Shown here one piece after another: positions 7,122 through 12,163 of a stretch of DNA of 12,163 nucleotides (positions are counted from its first letter, which is position 1; the number at the start of each line of letters is the position of its first letter). The notes beneath the pieces were generated by a model that searched no databases, had not been told where the DNA came from, and saw only the letters and a program-made list of their open reading frames with translations. The position numbers and the translations under genes are program-made. Source of the stretch: Bacteroidales bacterium (GTDB taxonomy: Bacteria > Bacteroidota > Bacteroidia > Bacteroidales > UBA932); contig JAFROA010000371.1 of assembly GCA_017429885.1 (NCBI GenBank), positions 1-12,163 of the forward strand, written 5' to 3'.

Positions 7122-7137
7122 TTTTGTTATAAATTTG
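7118..7137. repeat. Inverted repeat spanning the divergent topA/PBP1A promoters
   Basis: CAAATTT (7118-7124) and AAATTTG (7131-7137) are perfect inverted copies around a 6-base spacer. One arm supplies the putative topA -33 TTTG and the other arm the TTTG of the PBP1A -7 box. It may be a shared operator, or simply the result of two divergent promoters packed together in AT-rich DNA. Confidence 0.4.
7130..7137 (+). promoter_or_regulatory. Candidate promoter -7 box of the PBP1A-ddl-prmC operon
   Basis: TAAATTTG fits the Bacteroidota -7 consensus fully. No good TTG/TTTG is found 19-21 bases upstream (that stretch reads CCGGGC), so the -33 element is weak or missing. The box ends only 8 bases before the ATG, which would make the transcript nearly leaderless, starting near 7141. 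Confidence 0.45.
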
Positions 7138-7145
7138 TCTTTATT

Positions 7146-9497
7146 ATGACCGAAGAGACAAGAAAGAAAATAACCAAGTGGTTCTGGATCCTCATCACGC
7201 TTCCGGTACTGTTCCTCATATTCATGATCCTGCTCGTCTGGATGTTCGCTGACATCCCTTCTTTCAAGGAGTTGGAGAATCCTGACAGCAAACTCGCCAC
7301 CCAGGTCCTCGCGGATGACGGGGAGATTCTCGCGACCTTCCATATTGAGAACAGGACTTTTGTGAACTACGAGGATCTATCTCCCAATATCGTCCATGCG
7401 GCTGTGGCCACAGAGGACGCTCGTTTTTACAGGCATTCAGGTATAGATTTCAAGGGATTGGCCAGGGTTTTCATCAAGACTCTGCTTCTTCGTGACTCAA
7501 GTCAGGGAGGTGGTAGTACCATAACCCAGCAGCTGGCAAAGACTCTTTACCCGAGAAAGGAAATGGGGCGGAAGATCCCCGGGATCTATCATATGAGAAT
7601 GGTCTGGACCAAACTCAAGGAGTGGATCACCGCCGTGAAACTTGAGAGGGACTATACTAAGGATGAGATCATGACCATGTATCTCAACTCCATATTCTTC
7701 GGGAGTAGCGCCTATGGAGTACGTTCGGCGGCTGAGACTTTCTTCGGGAAGCTTCCCTCAGAACTGACCGTTGAGGAGAGCGCCATGCTTATCGGTATGG
7801 TCAACAAACCCACGAGGTACAATCCCGCCATCAATCCTGACAAGGCTCTGGTCAGGAGGAATTTTGTCATCGGCCAGATGGAGAAGGCCGGATATATCAC
7901 CAAGGCGTCCAGGGATTCCATCCGCATGATCCCTATCACTCTCAATTATGAGATCCAGGATCATAATGCCGGAAGGGCTCCGTATTTCAGGGATATGATC
8001 CGTCGCGTCATGACAGCCAAGAAGCCACGCAGGAGCGACTATAAGGTGCGAGAGGACTATGTCGCCGATTCGCTTGCCTGGGCTGATGACCAACTCTATG
8101 GGTGGCTGGAGAAGACCCATAAGGCGGACGGCTCAAAATATGATCTGGATAAAGATGGCTTGAGGATATACACCACCATCAATTACAAGATGCAGAAATA
8201 TGCCGAGGAGGCTGTCTCAGAGCATATCAAAGCCCTTCAATCTGATTTCATGAAGGACTTGAAGCGCAAGACGAATGCTCCGTTCTCCAATGATATTGAT
8301 GAGGCCACCCGTAACCGGCTGATGAACCAGGCCCGCCGTTGGAGTGACCGCTGGCGTGTCATGAAGAAGAGCGGCAATTCCGACTCCCAGATTTTGAAGA
8401 CCTTCTCCGTTCCTACCAGGATGAGGGTGTTCGCCTATAATTCGAAGGGATATGTGGACACCACCATGACTCCCGATGACTCGATCCGTTATTACAAGTC
8501 GATGCTCCGGACCGCTTTCGTGGCCATGGAGCCCGGAACCGGTCATGTGAAAGCATACGTTGGCGGGCCTAATTACAGGTATTTCAAATATGACAATGTC
8601 CGTCAAGGAAAGCGTCAGGTGGGTTCGACCATCAAACCTTTCCTTTACACGCTCGCGATGCAGGAGGGCATGACCCCTTGCGACAAGGTAGTTGACCTGC
8701 CGCAGACTTTCGAGATTCCCGGAGGAGCCACTTGGACACCCCGAAGCACAGACAGCGAGAAGTGGATAGGAAAGACTGTCACCCTCAAATGGGGATTGAC
8801 CAACAGTTCGAACAACATCTCAGCCTACCTCATGAAGCAATTCGGCCCGGAGGCGATGGCTGACATGATGCGCAGGATGGGCGTTCAGAGCCATATTGAC
8901 GAGGTTCCAGCCCTTTGCGTAGGCCCTGCTGACATCTCTCTATGGGAAATGGTGGCGGCCTATAACACATTCCCTTCAAAGGGAGTATATGTGTCTCCTT
9001 TGTATGTGACAAGGATAGAGGATAGTCAAGGGAATGTCATTAGTGAGTTCACAGGCCGGAAGCGTGAGGCTATCGGTGAGAACACCGCTTTCCTTATGGT
9101 TAATCTCATGGAAGGTGTTGTGCAAGGTGGTACCGCCAGCAGGCTTCGTTACCGTTATAACCTCATGGGAGAGATAGCTGGCAAGACTGGCACCACCAAC
9201 GATAACTCAGACGGTTGGTTCATCGGTTACACACCAACGCTTGTCGCTGGCGTCTGGACCGGGGCCGAGGACAGGCAAGTTCATTTCCAGTCCGGTTCTT
9301 TGGGCCAGGGAGCCAATATGTCACTTCCCACTTGGGGCATATTCATGAAGAAAGTGCTGGCTGACGGGACTCTCGGCGTCACCGCTAACGACAGGTTCAT
9401 AGCCCCGGCCGGTGTGGTCGATGGGCTTGGTTGCACCGGAAGCGACGATGAGGTCTCAGAACAGCAGGCTAAGATAGAGGATTATTATTTTGAATGA
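7146..9497 (+). CDS. Bifunctional class A penicillin-binding protein (PBP1A type)
   Basis: Makes glycan strands (GT51 glycosyltransferase) and cross-links them (transpeptidase) on the periplasmic face of the inner membrane. 783 residues. Seen: basic cytoplasmic tip TEETRKKITK, membrane anchor at about 12-34, GT51 domain at about 60-245 with ATEDARFYRHSGID (catalytic Glu90) and GGGSTITQQLAK (121-132), then YLNSIFFG. An unassigned linker covers about 270-450. The transpeptidase domain follows with GSTIKP (Ser494, Lys497), SNN (555-557) and KTGTT (Lys680). All catalytic motifs are intact. The only sensible start is ATG 7146, because the next Met lies within the anchor. ddl begins 4 bases after the stop. 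Commonly named mrcA or ponA; I leave the symbol empty because class A paralogues cannot be told apart here. Confidence 0.95.
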   Translation: MTEETRKKITKWFWILITLPVLFLIFMILLVWMFADIPSFKELENPDSKLATQVLADDGEILATFHIENRTFVNYEDLSPNIVHAAVATEDARFYRHSGIDFKGLARVFIKTLLLRDSSQGGGSTITQQLAKTLYPRKEMGRKIPGIYHMRMVWTKLKEWITAVKLERDYTKDEIMTMYLNSIFFGSSAYGVRSAAETFFGKLPSELTVEESAMLIGMVNKPTRYNPAINPDKALVRRNFVIGQMEKAGYITKASRDSIRMIPITLNYEIQDHNAGRAPYFRDMIRRVMTAKKPRRSDYKVREDYVADSLAWADDQLYGWLEKTHKADGSKYDLDKDGLRIYTTINYKMQKYAEEAVSEHIKALQSDFMKDLKRKTNAPFSNDIDEATRNRLMNQARRWSDRWRVMKKSGNSDSQILKTFSVPTRMRVFAYNSKGYVDTTMTPDDSIRYYKSMLRTAFVAMEPGTGHVKAYVGGPNYRYFKYDNVRQGKRQVGSTIKPFLYTLAMQEGMTPCDKVVDLPQTFEIPGGATWTPRSTDSEKWIGKTVTLKWGLTNSSNNISAYLMKQFGPEAMADMMRRMGVQSHIDEVPALCVGPADISLWEMVAAYNTFPSKGVYVSPLYVTRIEDSQGNVISEFTGRKREAIGENTAFLMVNLMEGVVQGGTASRLRYRYNLMGEIAGKTGTTNDNSDGWFIGYTPTLVAGVWTGAEDRQVHFQSGSLGQGANMSLPTWGIFMKKVLADGTLGVTANDRFIAPAGVVDGLGCTGSDDEVSEQQAKIEDYYFE

Positions 9498-9501
9498 CGA
9501 T

Positions 9502-10518
9502 ATGGGCAAGTACAAGAGAATCGCTGTGATTTATGGTAGCGACTCCTCCGAGTGGGAGGTGTCGTGCCGTAGCGGAGAATTCGTGGCCTCCCGCATTGAC
9601 GGGACGCAATACGATGTGTATGAGATCTTCGCCCGCTTCGGGAAGTGGCAGCTTGTGGCCATGAAGAAACGTGATGCCATGAGGGTGCCTTTCCCTGAGG
9701 GATCCAGGCCGGAGGTCGATAAGTCTGATTTCTCCGTCAAGGTCTATGGTGAGAAGATCAACTTCGACTATGCCTACATAGTCCAGCACGGTACTCCAGG
9801 TGAGAATGGCCTTATGCAGGGTTATCTCGAGATGCTGGGAATACCTTTCAGCAGCTGTGGGGCTTTCGTGTCCGCGATCGCTTTCGACAAGTTCGCATGC
9901 AAGAGTTATCTGCGTGATGTGGATTTCGTCAAGTGCTCCCCGGACGTTTTCGTCCGTTCAGGGATGGATCTGGACAAAGTCGTCGAGAAGGCCGCTGCCA
10001 CATTGAGATTCCCTGTCTTTGTCAAGCCCACTGATGCCGGGTCAAGTTTCGGCATAACAAAGGTCACGAGGCCGGAAGACTTGAAGGAAGCCATCAGTTT
10101 CGCTTTCTCTGAAGGGCCTACCGTGATTGTGGAGCAAGGAATAAAGGGACGTGAGTTCACCTGTGCCGCATATTCAGACGCCGAGGGCGTCAAAGCCCTT
10201 CCCATAATTGAGATTGTCACCGATAATGACTATTTCGACTATGACGCCAAATATAACGGCAATAGTCAGGAAATATGCCCTGCTCCGGTTGAGGAAGCGT
10301 TCAGCGCTCATGTCCAGGAGGTTACCAAGCGGATATATTCCCATCTCGGTTGCAAAGGCGTGGTCAGGACGGACTATATCAATGGCGATGACGGCCTGTA
10401 CTTCCTCGAGGTTAACACTATTCCGGGAATGACCAGCGCCTCTTTGGTCCCCAAGATGGTGAGGACTGCCGGGATTGATATCACCGACTTCCTTTCGGGA
10501 CTAATCGAGAATTCTTAA
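9502..10518 (+). CDS. ddl: D-alanine--D-alanine ligase
   Basis: ATP-grasp enzyme that makes the D-Ala-D-Ala dipeptide for the peptidoglycan precursor in the cytosol. 338 residues from the chosen ATG. Seen: N-terminal EWEVSCRSG with the conserved Glu19; HGTPGENG (96-103), where the more common motif has Asp instead of Asn102; ATP-grasp segment FVKPTDAGSSFG (173-184) with Ser181; the omega-loop YDAKY (247-251), whose Tyr-type loop suggests D-Ala-D-Ala rather than D-Ala-D-lactate ligase (inference); and EVNTIPGMTSASLVP (303-317) for metal binding. A TTG at 9490 in the same frame would add four residues and overlap the PBP1A gene; ATG 9502, just after the PBP1A stop, is preferred. The stop overlaps the next start as TAATG. 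Lying between a transpeptidase gene and prmC, it is surely co-transcribed. Confidence 0.95.
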   Translation: MGKYKRIAVIYGSDSSEWEVSCRSGEFVASRIDGTQYDVYEIFARFGKWQLVAMKKRDAMRVPFPEGSRPEVDKSDFSVKVYGEKINFDYAYIVQHGTPGENGLMQGYLEMLGIPFSSCGAFVSAIAFDKFACKSYLRDVDFVKCSPDVFVRSGMDLDKVVEKAAATLRFPVFVKPTDAGSSFGITKVTRPEDLKEAISFAFSEGPTVIVEQGIKGREFTCAAYSDAEGVKALPIIEIVTDNDYFDYDAKYNGNSQEICPAPVEEAFSAHVQEVTKRIYSHLGCKGVVRTDYINGDDGLYFLEVNTIPGMTSASLVPKMVRTAGIDITDFLSGLIENS

Positions 10519-11393
10519 TGCTTCTGGGGGATTTCCTGAAGGAGGGAATCTCCCGTTTAGTGTCCCTCTATCCGGCTCCGGAGGCGAGGGACATTGTTCT
10601 TTCGTTGTGCGAGAGCCGCCTCGGAATAGAGAGGTACACCTATGCCACAGACCCGGGGTATACCCTGACTACGGAATCCTTAGAGACTCTTTCCAGGGAC
10701 TTGGACAGGCTTTCCGCAGGGGAGCCACTGCAATATGTATTAGGATATGCCTGGTTTCGAGGGCGCCGTTTCAAAGTGACTCCAGATGTCCTTATTCCCA
10801 GGCCTGAGACCGAGATACTATGTGAGGAGGCTATCCGCTTTATATCCGCTCACCAGGAGGCCTGCGTGCTGGACCTTTGCACAGGCTCCGGCTGCATTGC
10901 CTGGACCCTTTCTCTGGAAGTCCCCGGGACTATTGTATACGGGGTTGACATCTCAGAAAAAGCCCTTTCTGTCGCTTCTGGGCAAGACCTGTTCCTTGAG
11001 GATGACGCTTCTTGTCATGACCGGCCATCCCCGGTATTCCTTCAGGCCGACATCCTTCAGGACCCGCCTCGTTTCCCTTGTGGCAAGTTTGACCTTGTCG
11101 TGTCCAATCCTCCCTATGTCTTGGAGTCTCAAAAGGTTGACATACGGCCGAATGTACTTGACCATGAGCCGGAGTTGGCTTTATTTGTCACCGACGATGA
11201 TCCTCTTGTCTTTTACAGGGCGGTTGCCCGTTGGTCAAGAGAACTTCTATCCCCAGAAGGTATAGGAATAGTTGAGATTAATGATCTCCTTGGCCTCCAG
11301 ACCAGGAATGTGTTTCTCGACGCGGGCTTCCGGGATGCGGAGATAATCAACGATTTTTCCGGTAAAAATCGCTTTGTGAAGTTTTCCGGATAG
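10518..11393 (+). CDS. prmC: Peptide chain release factor N5-glutamine methyltransferase
   Basis: Methylates the Gln of the GGQ motif in RF1 and RF2 with S-adenosylmethionine, which makes stop-codon peptide release efficient. 291 residues, normal length. Seen: N-terminal helical domain (about 1-75) that grips the release factor, with the GEPLQYVLG signature (68-76); LIPRPETE (92-99); SAM-binding motif I VLDLCTGSGCIAW (117-129); acidic motif II GVDIS (142-146); and catalytic NPPY (197-200) in DLVVSNPPYV. The segment after motif II (about 155-172, acidic then DRPSP) is somewhat unlike the common form. The start is in a TAATG overlap with the ddl stop, so it is the last gene of the PBP1A-ddl-prmC operon, followed by an intrinsic terminator 37 bases later. 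Confidence 0.96.
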   Translation: MLLGDFLKEGISRLVSLYPAPEARDIVLSLCESRLGIERYTYATDPGYTLTTESLETLSRDLDRLSAGEPLQYVLGYAWFRGRRFKVTPDVLIPRPETEILCEEAIRFISAHQEACVLDLCTGSGCIAWTLSLEVPGTIVYGVDISEKALSVASGQDLFLEDDASCHDRPSPVFLQADILQDPPRFPCGKFDLVVSNPPYVLESQKVDIRPNVLDHEPELALFVTDDDPLVFYRAVARWSRELLSPEGIGIVEINDLLGLQTRNVFLDAGFRDAEIINDFSGKNRFVKFSG

Positions 11394-11429
11394 CCATTTC
11401 AGGTGTGCCTGATGCCGTTTTGGGTGATT

Positions 11430-11464
11430 ATCCGTTGAATGTTTTGTTCAACGGATGTTTTTTT
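11430..11464 (+). terminator. Intrinsic terminator after prmC
   Basis: A perfect 10-base stem (ATCCGTTGAA, 11430-11439, with TTCAACGGAT, 11447-11456), a 7-base loop, then one G and seven T residues. It ends the PBP1A-ddl-prmC transcript and separates it from the lipoprotein gene that starts 46 bases downstream. Confidence 0.88.
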
Positions 11465-11509
11465 GTCACTTCGCGATGTGAGATATTAACAACTAAAAAC
11501 TTATTCAAA

Positions 11510-12163
11510 ATGAAAAATTTCATCACCAAAAAGAGAACGCCGCTGCCGTTGCCTCTGGCGCTTCTGTCTGCGGCCATCCTGTCTTTCCAGGCGTGCGACA
11601 AGACTTCCCAACCGCTCATTTCTCCAGAGAAACCAGTCCAGTCCCAGGATGTCACCCCCGCTTCTGTCGCACGAGTGTTGTCCGGGATTCCTTTCACTCT
11701 TGACCAAGTCCGAGAGGTTTGGGACGGGGTCAACGCCTCTTCCGCAAATGGTTATGACGAGGAATACACCTTCAGGGATATGTTCGTCTCGCCGGGAAGG
11801 GGAGTAGGTGACGAGCGCATCGGGACCAGATCGGTCAAAGAGTATCACGAGCCTTTAAATGGTCTGATATCCCGTCATATTGGGGATCTCTCCACCTCCG
11901 GTCTTCAGATTTATTGGCCATATTCAGAAGATTGGGATGGTATCTCGATGCCTGTGATCACTTTTTGTCCTGAGATCGCCCTTGAGACGAATGTGGGTTA
12001 TTTGCGTGAGGAACTCCCTGGAAATAAATGGATTGTGAAAGAGATTGCGGTTGATGAGGCCTATGCCATGGAGCATCCGGTTTGGGTTGTGGGTTGGAAT
12101 GAGGATGCCGGAGCCATGACGCCGCAAATCTTGGAGAAGACTCTAGGAGAGAAACCGGCCACA
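11510..12163 (+). CDS. Putative lipoprotein of unknown function, cut by window edge
   Basis: I do not recognise a named family. The first 218 residues are visible and the frame is open to the end. Seen: a lipoprotein-type signal peptide with a basic tip (MKNFITKKRT), a hydrophobic core rich in Pro, Leu and Ala (11-27) and FQAC, a relaxed lipobox of the kind common in Bacteroidota, placing the lipidated Cys at residue 29. Asp follows directly, then a Ser/Pro/Gln linker to about 50. The mature part is acidic and rich in Trp, with YTFRDMFVSPGRGVGDE (86-102), IYWPYSEDWDG (134-144), MPVITFCPE (147-155) and EHPVWVVGWNEDAG (188-201). It should sit in an outer or inner membrane facing the periplasm or the surface (inference). 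The preceding 45 bases show no good TAnnTTTG box. It lies past the prmC terminator, so it is a separate transcription unit. Total length and downstream partners cannot be seen. Confidence 0.8.
   Translation, partial: MKNFITKKRTPLPLPLALLSAAILSFQACDKTSQPLISPEKPVQSQDVTPASVARVLSGIPFTLDQVREVWDGVNASSANGYDEEYTFRDMFVSPGRGVGDERIGTRSVKEYHEPLNGLISRHIGDLSTSGLQIYWPYSEDWDGISMPVITFCPEIALETNVGYLREELPGNKWIVKEIAVDEAYAMEHPVWVVGWNEDAGAMTPQILEKTLGEKPAT

Noticed and set aside
7062..7343. Minus-strand open frame of 93 codons across the topA/PBP1A gap
   Set aside because: It overlaps the promoters and the well-supported PBP1A N-terminus and shows no recognisable protein features.
11462..11491. Promoter for the lipoprotein gene (TTTG, 18 bases, TATTAACA)
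   Set aside because: The -7 candidate misses the TTTG part entirely, and the TTTG belongs to the terminator T-tract.
1..12163. Defence system, prophage, integron, CRISPR or other new system
   Set aside because: Nearly every base is covered by recognisable housekeeping genes with intact motifs; no direct-repeat arrays, transposase, integrase or tRNA attachment site is visible.

Overview
The window looks like an ordinary chromosomal housekeeping segment from a member of the Bacteroidota, most likely an uncultured Bacteroidales of roughly 50% GC. The reasons are: promoter-like boxes of the Bacteroidota type (TAnnTTTG with an upstream TTG/TTTG); few recognisable Shine-Dalgarno sequences; a TopA that ends in C-terminal GPYxK/IPKG repeats and has no CxxC zinc fingers; a 340-residue MreB; and a lipoprotein with a relaxed lipobox. 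Genus cannot be fixed from the sequence alone. Coding density is very high and no gap between genes exceeds about 120 bases. I see no rRNA, tRNA, insertion sequence, CRISPR array, phage or defence gene.

Left part (1-3400, minus strand): the cell-elongation cluster, read right to left as mreB, mreC, mreD and a penicillin-binding protein 2 gene (mrdA) that runs off the left edge. The junctions are TAATG, ATGA and a 17-base overlap, so the four genes form one tightly coupled operon. A 63-base divergent promoter region separates mreB from ispD (plus strand, MEP isoprenoid pathway). Isoprenoids feed undecaprenyl phosphate, so ispD also supplies the wall machinery.

Middle (4164-7039, minus strand): an Lrp/AsnC-family regulator converges on ispD and overlaps its tail by 23 bases. 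The likely terminator of the regulator is a strong hairpin plus T-tract inside the ispD coding sequence. Upstream of the regulator lies topA (DNA topoisomerase I). The regulator has its own near-consensus promoter, whose -33 TTG overlaps the topA stop codon.

Right part (7146-12163, plus strand): a 106-base divergent region with overlapping promoter elements and a 20-base dyad separates topA from a class A PBP (PBP1A type). It is followed closely by D-alanine--D-alanine ligase (ddl) and prmC (release-factor glutamine methyltransferase), probably one operon, closed by a clear intrinsic terminator. Beyond it begins an unrecognised lipoprotein gene cut by the right edge.

Together the window carries wall-elongation scaffolding (MreBCD), two kinds of peptidoglycan synthase (PBP2, PBP1A), a precursor enzyme (Ddl) and a lipid-carrier pathway enzyme (IspD), with topA, an Lrp-type regulator and prmC interspersed. 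I found no convincing new biological system. The points worth a second look are regulatory architecture and the unknown lipoprotein.
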